Source: an uncultured Prevotella sp.
GTDB lineage: Bacteria; Bacteroidota; Bacteroidia; Bacteroidales; Bacteroidaceae
NCBI GenBank assembly: GCA_900543155.1
Contig: UQQN01000032.1
Location: forward strand, 1-23,181
Length of the DNA stretch: 23,181 nucleotides
Direction: 5' to 3'
Under the pieces are notes generated by a model. That model did no database searches, was not told where the DNA came from, and saw only the letters and a program-made list of their open reading frames with translations. Shown here piece by piece: positions 14,675 to 22,502 of the stretch. The position numbers were made by a program, and so were the translations under genes. How positions within the stretch are numbered: the stretch's first letter is position 1; every line of letters begins with the position of its first letter.

Positions 14675-15265
14675 ATGAAAAAAGGATCTAAAACATTGCT
14701 CATTATTGGTGTGCTCGTGCTCATTCTTGTGGGTGGCACGCTGACTACTTACAACGGACTTATTGCGAAAGACGAGGCTGTTGCAACTGCTTGGGGCAAC
14801 GTGCAATCTCAATACCAACGTCGTGCTGACCTTATCCCTAACCTTGTGAATGTGGTAAAGGGATATGCCAAACACGAGAGCGAAACTCTTGAGGGCGTGA
14901 TAGCTGCAAGAGCTAAAGCTACGCAGATCTCTGTGGATGCAAATAATCTCTCTCCTGAAAAGTTGAAGGAATTTCAAGCTGCACAGGGCGAACTCTCACA
15001 GGCATTGGGAAGACTGATGGCTGTGAAAGAAAACTACCCCGACCTCAAAGCTAACGAGAATTTCTCGGAACTACAAGCACAACTCGAGGGTACTGAAAAC
15101 CGTATTAACGAGAGCCGACAACTCTATAACCAAAGCGTACAAACTTATAACGTGAGTGCAAGACGCTTCCCGGCTAACATCGTTGCCAGCATCTTTGGTT
15201 TTGAAAAGAAAACACAGTTCGAAGCTGAAGAAGGTGCTAAAACCGCACCGAAGGTGGAGTTTTAA
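14675..15265 (+). CDS. lemA: LemA family membrane protein
   Basis: This 196-residue protein has an N-terminal membrane anchor (residues ~7-26) followed by a long helical domain outside the membrane. Family hallmarks are YNGLIAKDEAVATAWGNVQ, QYQRRADLIPNLVNVVKGYA, the ENYPDLKAN stretch, and ENRINESRQLYNQSVQTYN, ending with FPANIVASIFGF. Length is typical. LemA proteins have no established enzymatic function and commonly neighbour TPM/YgcG-type genes, as here. It is probably co-transcribed with the TPM gene from the palindromic promoter. A hairpin terminator follows about 40 bases after the stop. Confidence 0.94.
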   Translation: MKKGSKTLLIIGVLVLILVGGTLTTYNGLIAKDEAVATAWGNVQSQYQRRADLIPNLVNVVKGYAKHESETLEGVIAARAKATQISVDANNLSPEKLKEFQAAQGELSQALGRLMAVKENYPDLKANENFSELQAQLEGTENRINESRQLYNQSVQTYNVSARRFPANIVASIFGFEKKTQFEAEEGAKTAPKVEF

Positions 15266-15304
15266 GGGAATAAGTAAATAGGTTTAGGCATTGACTTAAA
15301 AGTG

Positions 15305-15352
15305 GTATAAGATTGACTGAACGAGGTTTTAGCTTCGTTATCTTATCCTTTA
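15305..15352 (+). terminator. Candidate terminator after lemA
   Basis: ATAAGAT (15307-15313) pairs with ATCTTAT (15340-15346). Past a 6-base bulge, AACGAGG (15320-15326) pairs with CTTCGTT (15333-15339), with one G-U. A short T-rich tail (CCTTTACTTT) follows. Confidence 0.55.
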
Positions 15353-15442
15353 CTTTAACCGAAATAGATGCGCTCTCCTACTCCATTTTAGTTCACTAAA
15401 TTACGAAAACAAAAAAACTAAATACAACTCTTCATTCATCCC

Positions 15443-16612
15443 ATGGATAGTAAACAACGTTACATGATGCGCGGTGTATCCGCCATGAAAGAGGACGTGC
15501 ACAACGCCATTAAGAACATTGACAAAGGTCTCTTTCCGCAGGCTTTCTGCAAAATTATCCCCGACATTTTAGGCGGTGATCCCGAATACTGCAACATTAT
15601 GCATGCCGACGGTGCTGGCACTAAGTCGAGCTTGGCATATATGTATTGGAAAGAAACAGGTGATGTTTCTGTATGGAAAGGCATTGCACAAGATGCACTC
15701 ATTATGAACACCGACGACTTGCTTTGCGTGGGTGCTGTAGATAATATCTTGGTTAGCTCTACCATCGGACGAAACAAAATGCTCATTCCTGGCGAAGTTA
15801 TCTCTGCCATCATTAATGGTACAGACGAACTCTTGCAGCAAATGCGCGACATGGGCGTAGGCATCTATGCTACTGGTGGTGAAACCGCTGACGTGGGCGA
15901 CTTAGTACGCACTATCATCGTTGACTCTACCGTAACTTGCCGTATGAAGCGCAGCGACGTAATTGACAACGCAAACATCCGTTCGGGCGATGTAATTGTG
16001 GGTCTTTCGTCATGCGGACAAGCTACCTACGAAAAAGAATATAATGGGGGCATGGGTTCAAATGGTTTGACATCTGCCCGTCACGATGTATTTGCCAAAT
16101 ATTTGGCTGAAAAATATCCCGAAAGCTACGACCACGCTGTACCCGACGAATTGGTTTATAGCGGTGGTTACAAACTCACTGATAGCGTAGAAGGTTCACC
16201 CATCAATGCTGGTAAATTGGTACTCTCTCCCACCCGTACTTACGCTCCTGTAGTAAAGAAATTGCTCGATGAGCTCCGTCCCGAAATTCACGGTATGGTA
16301 CACTGCACAGGTGGTGCACAAACCAAGGTTCTCCACTTTGTGGGCGAAAACTGCCGCGTTATTAAGGACAATATGTTCCCCGTACCTCCCCTCTTTAAGG
16401 CTATCGCTGAACAGAGTGGTACGGATTGGGCTGAAATGTACAAGGTATTTAATATGGGACACCGCTTGGAAGTATACGTAAGTCCTGAAAATGCCGAGAA
16501 GGTTATTGCCATCAGCAAGAGCTTTAACATCGACGCACAAATTGTGGGTCGCATCGAAGAGGGTAAGCGCTCACTTACCATCAAGAGCGAATTTGGCGAA
16601 TTTAATTATTAA
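15443..16612 (+). CDS. purM: Phosphoribosylformylglycinamidine cyclo-ligase (AIR synthase)
   Basis: PurM closes the imidazole ring in purine synthesis, converting FGAM to AIR with ATP. The 389-residue protein has the family's AIRS N-terminal domain, including HADGAGTK (residues 54-61), the DALIMNTDDLLCVGA metal/ATP-binding stretch and TGGETADVGD, and a C-terminal AIRS_C domain beginning DVIVGLSSCGQATYE and including HCTGGAQTK. It is longer than E. coli PurM (345) and fits the longer form I associate with Bacteroidota. It has its own upstream gap of 177 bp but no clear -7 element, so the promoter is unresolved. A strong hairpin 35 bases after the stop probably ends its transcript. Confidence 0.93.
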   Translation: MDSKQRYMMRGVSAMKEDVHNAIKNIDKGLFPQAFCKIIPDILGGDPEYCNIMHADGAGTKSSLAYMYWKETGDVSVWKGIAQDALIMNTDDLLCVGAVDNILVSSTIGRNKMLIPGEVISAIINGTDELLQQMRDMGVGIYATGGETADVGDLVRTIIVDSTVTCRMKRSDVIDNANIRSGDVIVGLSSCGQATYEKEYNGGMGSNGLTSARHDVFAKYLAEKYPESYDHAVPDELVYSGGYKLTDSVEGSPINAGKLVLSPTRTYAPVVKKLLDELRPEIHGMVHCTGGAQTKVLHFVGENCRVIKDNMFPVPPLFKAIAEQSGTDWAEMYKVFNMGHRLEVYVSPENAEKVIAISKSFNIDAQIVGRIEEGKRSLTIKSEFGEFNY

Positions 16613-16647
16613 AAGGTCATATTCTGACTGCTATTGAAAGCCATAAA

Positions 16648-16698
16648 AATGTTGGGAAGCAAAGCCTCTATCAGCTTTGTCTCCCAACATTGCTTTAA
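16648..16698 (+). terminator. Hairpin terminator after purM
   Basis: AATGTTGGGA (16648-16657) pairs with TCCCAACATT (16682-16691). After a 2x2 internal loop, CAAAGC (16660-16665) pairs with GCTTTG (16674-16679) around an 8-nt loop. The following T tract is short (GCTTTAAAAA), so efficiency is uncertain. Confidence 0.65.
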
Positions 16699-16716
16699 AA
16701 ATGCCCACCCTAAAAA

Positions 16717-16947
16717 ATGAAACAAAAAATATTGCACATCATTGTGACATTGCTATGCATTGCTGCACTAATTAGAATAAGCGTGCGTTGTTACGATTGC
16801 TATTTTAGTATGCAGAACGTAACACTGCTACGGAAAATAACAATGGGACTTGCAACATTGGGCTGGTTTGTAATTTTGGGGGAGGAACTTACCAACAGGC
16901 GCGTCACAAATTGGTTGATACGCAATAGTAAGAAATTTAGAAAATAA
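16717..16947 (+). CDS. Small membrane protein, function unknown
   Basis: This 76-residue frame starts at ATG 16717 and ends 6 bases before prfA. It predicts two membrane helices (about residues 5-24, ILHIIVTLLCIAALIRI, and 40-57, KITMGLATLGWFVILGEEL) and a basic tail (NWLIRNSKKFRK), with both ends probably in the cytosol. I do not recognise the family. Tight spacing to prfA, the position after the purM terminator and the protein-like composition favour a real gene that leads the prfA transcript. Against it is the lack of any recognisable domain, and part of the region is also open on the other strand. Confidence 0.55.
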   Translation: MKQKILHIIVTLLCIAALIRISVRCYDCYFSMQNVTLLRKITMGLATLGWFVILGEELTNRRVTNWLIRNSKKFRK

Positions 16948-16953
16948 AAAAGA

Positions 16954-18057
16954 ATGAATACGTTACTCGAAAAGTTGAACGGACTGGTAGCTCGTTTTGA
17001 GGAAGTAAGCACCTTGATTACTGACCCTAACGTCATTGCCGACCAACAGCGCTACGTGCGTTTAACGAAAGAATATAAAGAATTAGAGGACTTGATGGCT
17101 GCACGTAAGGAGTATGCCAACCTCTTGTCGAACTTGGAGGAGAGCAAGGATATGTTGCTGCACGAGTCAGACCCCGACATGAAGGAAATGGCACGCGAGG
17201 AGGTAGCTGCTTGCGAAAAGCGCATCCCTGAACTCGAAGAAAGCATCAAGTTGATGCTTGTGCCTAAAGACCCTGAGGATAGCAAAAATGCCATTCTCGA
17301 AATTCGTGGTGGTACGGGTGGTGACGAGGCAGCCCTCTTTGCAGGCGACCTTTTCCGTATGTACTCAAAATATTGTGAGCGCAAGGGTTGGAAACTTGAA
17401 GTGTCGAGTGCAAGCGAAGGTGCTGCAGGTGGTTTCAAGGAAATTGTTTGCTCTATCACGGGTACCGATGTATATGGCACGATGAAGTATGAAAGTGGGG
17501 TTCACCGCGTACAGCGTGTGCCTGCTACCGAAACACAAGGTCGTGTTCATACCTCTGCCGCAACCGTGGCTGTGCTGCCCGAGGCTGAAGCCTTTGATGT
17601 GGTTATTAACGAAGGCGAAATTAAGTGGGACACCTTCCGTTCGAGCGGTGCTGGTGGACAGAACGTAAATAAGGTAGAATCGGGTGTGCGCTTGCGCTAT
17701 AATTGGAAGAATCCCAATACAGGCGAAGTAGAGGAAATTTTGATTGAATGTACCGAAACACGCGACCAACCTAAAAACAAGGAACGTGCCTTGGCTCGTT
17801 TGCGCACTTTCATCTACGACAAAGAACACCAAAAGTATGTAGACGACATTGCAAATCGCCGCAAGACTTTGGTGTCGACTGGTGACCGCTCGGCTAAAAT
17901 CCGTACTTACAACTATCCACAAGGTCGTATCACAGACCACCGCATTAACTACACCATTTACAACTTGCAGGCATTTATGGATGGCGACATTCAAGACTGC
18001 ATCGACCACCTTATTGTTGCCGAAAATGCCGAACGTTTGAAAGAAGCTGAAATGTAA
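16954..18057 (+). CDS. prfA: Peptide chain release factor 1
   Basis: RF1 reads stop codons UAA and UAG and triggers release of the finished protein on the ribosome. The 367-residue protein has the N-terminal helical domain (1-110), then the core. The stop-codon recognition tripeptide PAT is at 190-192 in HRVQRVPATETQGRVHTS, which marks RF1 rather than RF2. The catalytic GGQ is at 234-236 (SSGAGGQNVNKVES); its Gln is methylated by PrmC in known systems. Length is normal. The 6-base spacing from the small membrane gene suggests co-transcription, and an MltF-like gene follows 67 bp later. Confidence 0.97.
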   Translation: MNTLLEKLNGLVARFEEVSTLITDPNVIADQQRYVRLTKEYKELEDLMAARKEYANLLSNLEESKDMLLHESDPDMKEMAREEVAACEKRIPELEESIKLMLVPKDPEDSKNAILEIRGGTGGDEAALFAGDLFRMYSKYCERKGWKLEVSSASEGAAGGFKEIVCSITGTDVYGTMKYESGVHRVQRVPATETQGRVHTSAATVAVLPEAEAFDVVINEGEIKWDTFRSSGAGGQNVNKVESGVRLRYNWKNPNTGEVEEILIECTETRDQPKNKERALARLRTFIYDKEHQKYVDDIANRRKTLVSTGDRSAKIRTYNYPQGRITDHRINYTIYNLQAFMDGDIQDCIDHLIVAENAERLKEAEM

Positions 18058-18076
18058 AAAACTCACATGAGAGAGA

Positions 18077-18106
18077 GGGGAAAAGGGATCATTCCTAAAT
18101 TTCCCC
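18077..18106 (+). other. Stem-loop before the mltF start
   Basis: GGGGAAA (18077-18083) pairs with TTTCCCC (18100-18106). Inside, AGGGA (18084-18088) pairs with TTCCT (18092-18096) around a 3-base loop. It ends 18 bases before the ATG at 18125, without a T-run, so it could affect translation of mltF or processing of the prfA-mltF transcript. Confidence 0.45.
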
Positions 18107-18124
18107 CTACTCCATACGCTAACT

Positions 18125-19366
18125 ATGAAGAAAGTAATACTTGCACTTGCCACACTCACGCTGTTCACCGCGTGCCACAAAAGAAAAATAGAAGGCTCAA
18201 CTGCCGACAATGGCGCCTTTGCCAAAGTTGCCCCCAAAAATGCCAACGACCATGTGGGACGCATCAGCGAATCGGGTGAATTGATTATCGGAACCATCAG
18301 CGGTCCCGATACATACTTCGACTACCAAGGACGTGGCATGGGCTTGCAATATGCTTTGGCTGAAAACTTTGCGCAAACCTTAGGTGTGGGCGTACGCGTG
18401 GAATTGGCAAACGATAGCACCGAACTTGTAAAGAAGCTGAAAGCGGGCGAAATTGATGTAATTGCCTATCAACTTTCTGAAGCGTATTGCAAAAAACAAG
18501 GTATTGCAACAGCGGGGGCACACAATAAGGCAGGCACACAAAGTTGGGCTGCATTAGCGCAAGCTACCGATTTAGTGCAAGCCCTTGACGATTGGTATGG
18601 AGATGGTGTAGAAATTAAGGCACAAAAGCTTGAAGCCGATTGGCTAAAAAATCGTACTGTGGTACATCGCAAAGTTCGTGCTCCTTTCATCTCGCGCGAA
18701 AAAGGTATTATCTCTACTTACGACAATTATTTTAAACAAGCAGCCTCACGCACTGGATGGGATTGGAAATTAATCGCAGCACAATGCTACCAAGAATCGG
18801 GTTTCGATCCTAACGCTACTTCGTGGGCGGGAGCATGTGGACTTATGCAACTTATGCCTGCCACAGCCTCACAATTTGGTTTGTCGCAACAAAAGGTTTT
18901 CTCACCTGCTGAGAACATTGCTACTGCGGCTAATGTGATCAACCACCTACAACGACAATTTTCTAACATACCTGATGCTGCCGAACGCATTAAATTTGTG
19001 TTAGCCTCATACAACGGGGGGATCGGTCACATTCGCGATGCACAAGCTTTAACCCGTAAGCATGGTGGCAACCCACAACGTTGGGACGATGTGAGCTATT
19101 ACATACGCAATTTAAGCAATGCACAGTATTATCGCGACCCCGTAGTGAAACATGGTTACATGATTGGCTCTGAAACCTATGGCTACGTTATTAGCATTTT
19201 TGATCGTTGGCGTCAATATGGGGGCGATGTCAGTCGAATAAGCGGTGGCAACACGGGACAAGCTACCGAACAAATTAAAGATGGTGTACGCAATACGCCC
19301 CATAAACGAAATCGTTATAGCAAACAACACGATATTCTCTCGCCCGAAGAAATGAGCGAAAATTAG
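18125..19366 (+). CDS. mltF: MltF-like lytic transglycosylase lipoprotein
   Basis: This 413-residue protein should cleave peptidoglycan between MurNAc and GlcNAc from the inner face of the outer membrane. The signal peptide ends in TLFTAC, with C17 the predicted lipidated residue. Residues ~48-180 resemble a solute-binding (SBP_bac_3) domain (LIIGTISGPDTYFDYQGRGMGLQ, LKAGEIDVIA). The SLT domain follows: catalytic E224 in AAQCYQESGFDP, then GACGLMQLMPATA and LASYNGGIGHIRDAQAL, ending with the YYRDPVVKHGYMIGSET segment. The binding domain appears shorter than in E. coli MltF (518 residues), so ligand sensing may be reduced. The C-terminal tail is basic and polar. It follows prfA on the same strand. 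Confidence 0.9.
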   Translation: MKKVILALATLTLFTACHKRKIEGSTADNGAFAKVAPKNANDHVGRISESGELIIGTISGPDTYFDYQGRGMGLQYALAENFAQTLGVGVRVELANDSTELVKKLKAGEIDVIAYQLSEAYCKKQGIATAGAHNKAGTQSWAALAQATDLVQALDDWYGDGVEIKAQKLEADWLKNRTVVHRKVRAPFISREKGIISTYDNYFKQAASRTGWDWKLIAAQCYQESGFDPNATSWAGACGLMQLMPATASQFGLSQQKVFSPAENIATAANVINHLQRQFSNIPDAAERIKFVLASYNGGIGHIRDAQALTRKHGGNPQRWDDVSYYIRNLSNAQYYRDPVVKHGYMIGSETYGYVISIFDRWRQYGGDVSRISGGNTGQATEQIKDGVRNTPHKRNRYSKQHDILSPEEMSEN

Positions 19367-19443
19367 TTCTTTGCACAATTTCATCAATAATCAATATAAG
19401 CATCACCTCAATTTATGTGTCGCTGTAATGGGTTACACCGTTA

Positions 19444-19652
19444 GGTAGGGTGTTCAAAATCCATGATTTTTCTGTATGGTTTTGATGATGTTTTGACGTT
19501 ATAAATAGTTAATATTCAACGATAATAAACATGAGAAATACCACAATACATGAATTATGGTATTTTCTGCATTTGTTATTGTTGAATATCAACTAATTGC
19601 GATATTATTTTTTTCAAAACCATGCAGAAAAAAATACAAATTTTGCCCTACC
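19444..19652. repeat. Large imperfect palindrome between convergent mltF and aroE
   Basis: The two halves are inverted, diverged copies. Outer ends are GGTAGGG (19444-19450) and CCCTACC (19646-19652). Shared inner blocks include TTTTTCTGTATGGTTTTGA versus the reverse complement TTTTTCTGCATGGTTTTGA. The best-matched core pairs 19508-19543 with 19558-19593 around a 14-base loop (ATATTCAAC, GAAATACCA and others; several differences are G-U compatible). It could act as a two-way terminator, but it is far longer than one. A MITE-like element or transposon remnant is the alternative. No clear target-site duplication was seen. Confidence 0.75.
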
Positions 19653-19660
19653 ACATTGTT

Positions 19661-20416
19661 CTAAAACACCACATTTTTCCAATCTTCCCAAGCTGCTTCA
19701 GCCTGTAAGTGGAGCATTTCAAGTCCATTTTTGACCATGGCACCTTGTTCTGCACCACGTTTCATAAACAAGGTTTCAAGAGGATTGTACACCAAATCAT
19801 AAAGCAGATGGTCGGGGGTAAGGTGTTGATATGGAATATCAGGACAAGCATCAACCTTCGGGAACATACCCAATGGGGTGCAATTCACAATAACCTTGTG
19901 CTCACTCATCACCTCGGGCGTTAATTCATCGTACGTGAGTTGTCCCGCCTTAGGTGTACGGCTCACATAAATGGGTTCTATGCCCAATTTTCGCAGACCA
20001 TACATCACAGCTTTCGAGGCACCACCAGTGCCAAGCACCAAAGCTTTTGTGTGTATGTCAGGGCGCAAAAGTGGCTTTATAGAATTGCTAAAACCTACTA
20101 CGTCTGAATTGCAACCAAATAGCTTCACGTTTCCGTCCGTTTGATGTTTTACGCATACTACATTTACGGCACCAATAGCCTCAGCCTCAGCCGATAGCCC
20201 ACTTAAATAAGGCATAATGGTTTGTTTATGTGGAATGGTCACGTTAAAGCCTAACAACGCATCTTGCTGTGTTAGATAGACTAAGGCATCCTCAACATGG
20301 GCAAATTCAAAATTTTTATATTCGGCATCAATACCTTCGTGAGCAAATTTTTCAGCAAAATATTTTGCCGAAAAACTATGACCTAATGGGTAGCCCAATA
20401 AACCGTATAATTTCAT
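19661..20416 (-). CDS. aroE: Shikimate dehydrogenase
   Basis: AroE reduces 3-dehydroshikimate to shikimate with NADPH in aromatic amino acid synthesis. The 251-residue protein has the substrate-binding PLGHSFS (S14, S16), NVTIPHK with catalytic K64, GAVN, NSD with D105 as the partner residue, and the nucleotide loop GTGGASKAV (129-137). The NADP-binding residues after the second strand read YVSRTPK. Length is slightly short but complete. It starts 45 bases after the ClC gene on the same strand and is likely its operon partner; no functional link between the two is evident. Confidence 0.95.
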   Translation of the reverse strand: MKLYGLLGYPLGHSFSAKYFAEKFAHEGIDAEYKNFEFAHVEDALVYLTQQDALLGFNVTIPHKQTIMPYLSGLSAEAEAIGAVNVVCVKHQTDGNVKLFGCNSDVVGFSNSIKPLLRPDIHTKALVLGTGGASKAVMYGLRKLGIEPIYVSRTPKAGQLTYDELTPEVMSEHKVIVNCTPLGMFPKVDACPDIPYQHLTPDHLLYDLVYNPLETLFMKRGAEQGAMVKNGLEMLHLQAEAAWEDWKNVVF

Positions 20417-20461
20417 GTTTTTGAGTTTTAAAGTAGGGAGAAAAAATTAGTTCCTAAAAAG

Positions 20462-22351
20462 CTATTCTTCAGAGAAATCCTTCATTACTTGTCGGTAAGA
20501 TGCATAAAGGCGCGAGCGTGACACAAAGCCCACAAACACCCCCTCAGGATTCAGTACGGGCAAGGTTCCCGCATCACAACGTGCAAACTTATCCATTACG
20601 GTCTGCATACTATCGTCCGTTCTAAGAATCACTTCGGGTTGTCGCATGAGTTGATTGGCACGATACATTTTATACAATTCGCTGCGGAAGATGATTTTTC
20701 GAATTTTGTTCACATTGATCACACCCAAGAGTCCTCCCTTTAAATCGACCACAGCAAAGTGTAACGATTTGCTTGTAGACACAGCTTGCACAACTTGACC
20801 TAAGTACATATTGGGGCGCAATAAGGGACGCTCTTTATCGATAATAGCATCGAGCGACATGAGTGTCAACACAGAACGATCTTTGTGGTGCGTCAGCAAC
20901 TCGCCTTTACGCGCCAAACGCATGGCGTAAATGCTATGCTTTTCAAAGGTGTTGATGGTAAGATAAGATGCTACCGAAACAATCATCAAGGGGATAAAGA
21001 GCTGGTAACCACCCGTTAGCTCGGCAATGAGGAATACACCCGTTAATGGTGCATGGAACACACCACTCATCACACCCGCCATGCCCAATAAAGCATAGTT
21101 TGTTTCGGGCAAAGTTACTTGCCATAGCCCGTGTTCATTCCATATTCTTGAAAACACAAAACCTCCTATACAACCCAAAAACAAACTAGGGGCAAACGTA
21201 CCACCACAACCCCCACCGCCATTAGTCGCTGTGGTAGCAAACACTTTGAGCAAAATAATTAAGCCCAAATAGAGCAACAAATATTCTGAATGACCATAGA
21301 ACAATGAGTTGTTGAGCACGCTGTTGGCATGACTTCCTCCCCCACCATTTAACAATATCGAAATTGTGCTATAACCTTCGCCATAGAGCGGTGGAAAAAA
21401 GTAGATGAGCACAGCAAGCACAATACCACCCAACGCCAACTTGGCATACATATTTTTTAGTCGTCCAAACACTTGTTCGAACGAGTTCATCACACGCGTA
21501 AAGTAAAGCGAAATAAATCCGCAAAAAATTCCCAAGAATACAGCCGTTGGCACACGGTTTACTACGAACGGATCGTTAAGTTGAAACTCAAACATCGGGC
21601 TTACCCCCGTCCAAGCATAGGTGATGCAAGTGGCAGTAAGGCAGCTAACCAACAAAGGGAGCAATGATGCCATGGTTAAGTCGACCATCAATACCTCGAG
21701 CGTAAACATCAATCCTGCAATAGGTGCTTTAAAAATACCTGCCACAGCTCCCGACGCACCGCAACCAATAAGCAACATCATGGTCTTATGGTCTAACCTA
21801 AAGATTTGTCCCAATCTACTGCCAATGGCTGAACCTGTGAGCACAATTGGCGACTCGGCACCTACCGAACCACCAAAACCAATAGTAAGGGCTGAGGCTA
21901 CCACACTCGACCAACAGTTGTGACCACGAATGTTACCCTGCTTACGCGAAAGGGCATAAAGAATTTTGGTTACACCATGCCCAATATCATCGCGCACCAC
22001 ATACTTAATGAACAGTGCGGTAAGATAAATGCCCACTACAGGATAAACCAAGAATAACCAGTTGGCGTGGGTTACGTCGAACTGCGAAATCAGGATGTGT
22101 TCTATTTCGTGAATCAGCAGTTTTAGCACCTGTGCAGCAATGGCAGAACCCACACCCACAAGAAGGGCCAATATAAATATAAATTGCTTTTGACTTAGAT
22201 GACGCGCTATCCACACCGATAGCTTACGCATCTGTTTATTATTACCTTTAACCGACGTATAAGCTCGGTCAGTACGATTCCCTGTATCGGCATTTTCGGC
22301 ATAAGCAAAAGCAGCAGTGTTACCTTCGCTTGTGTTATAGATTACTGACAT
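20462..22351 (-). CDS. ClC-family chloride channel/transporter with two CBS domains
   Basis: This 629-residue membrane protein moves Cl- (or other anions) across the inner membrane. After a polar N-terminal stretch (1-45) comes the ClC core (~50-470). Selectivity-filter motifs are GHGVT (124-128, the usual GSGIP/GHGVP site), GAESP (164-168) with gating glutamate E166, and GGCGGTFAPSLFLG. The internal proton-transfer glutamate of E. coli ClcA (E203) is replaced: APIAGLMFTLEV has E219 then V220. Two CBS domains (~500-625; LMSLDAIIDKERPLL onward, and RQPEVILRTDDSMQTVMDKF) form the cytosolic regulatory tail, which binds nucleotides in some relatives. aroE follows 45 bases downstream. Confidence 0.93.
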   Translation of the reverse strand: MSVIYNTSEGNTAAFAYAENADTGNRTDRAYTSVKGNNKQMRKLSVWIARHLSQKQFIFILALLVGVGSAIAAQVLKLLIHEIEHILISQFDVTHANWLFLVYPVVGIYLTALFIKYVVRDDIGHGVTKILYALSRKQGNIRGHNCWSSVVASALTIGFGGSVGAESPIVLTGSAIGSRLGQIFRLDHKTMMLLIGCGASGAVAGIFKAPIAGLMFTLEVLMVDLTMASLLPLLVSCLTATCITYAWTGVSPMFEFQLNDPFVVNRVPTAVFLGIFCGFISLYFTRVMNSFEQVFGRLKNMYAKLALGGIVLAVLIYFFPPLYGEGYSTISILLNGGGGSHANSVLNNSLFYGHSEYLLLYLGLIILLKVFATTATNGGGGCGGTFAPSLFLGCIGGFVFSRIWNEHGLWQVTLPETNYALLGMAGVMSGVFHAPLTGVFLIAELTGGYQLFIPLMIVSVASYLTINTFEKHSIYAMRLARKGELLTHHKDRSVLTLMSLDAIIDKERPLLRPNMYLGQVVQAVSTSKSLHFAVVDLKGGLLGVINVNKIRKIIFRSELYKMYRANQLMRQPEVILRTDDSMQTVMDKFARCDAGTLPVLNPEGVFVGFVSRSRLYASYRQVMKDFSEE

Positions 22352-22442
22352 TTTATATTGTTTATTGAAGTTTCGGTTGAGGCATAAACCTATAAAACAT
22401 AAGCTGAAAAATAAATTAGTTTGTAAGAGTTTATGCGTATCT
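22352..22442 (-). promoter_or_regulatory. Leader region of the ClC gene with an 8-bp inverted repeat
   Basis: GCATAAAC (22382-22389) and GTTTATGC (22429-22436) are exact reverse complements 39 bases apart, just upstream of the ATG at 22351. No full TAnnTTTG element is present here on the minus strand; TAGGTTTA is the nearest match. Confidence 0.4.
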
Positions 22443-22502
22443 ATTCTTTAAGAAGTTATTCTTTAAGAAGTTATTCTTTAAGAAGTTATACTCTGAGAAG
22501 TC
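22443..22502. repeat. 15-bp tandem repeat of a palindromic unit, four copies
   Basis: Three identical units ATTCTTTAAGAAGTT start at 22443, 22458 and 22473, followed by a diverged fourth (ATACTCTGAGAAGTC, 22488-22502). Each unit contains the palindrome TTCTTTAAGAA, so the array offers four evenly spaced sites on one or two faces of the helix. It lies about 90 bp upstream of the ClC ATG. Confidence 0.9.

Noticed and set aside
17365..18297. 310-codon open frame on - across prfA and the mltF start
   Set aside because: It lies opposite prfA, which has all RF1 motifs, and the predicted product has no recognisable features.
19444..19652. Ordinary Rho-independent terminator only
   Set aside because: The paired region extends across about 209 bases with conserved terminal blocks, far beyond a normal terminator, though it may also terminate transcription.
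22443..22502. CRISPR-like array
   Set aside because: Units are 15 bases and directly abutting, with no spacers and no cas genes nearby.
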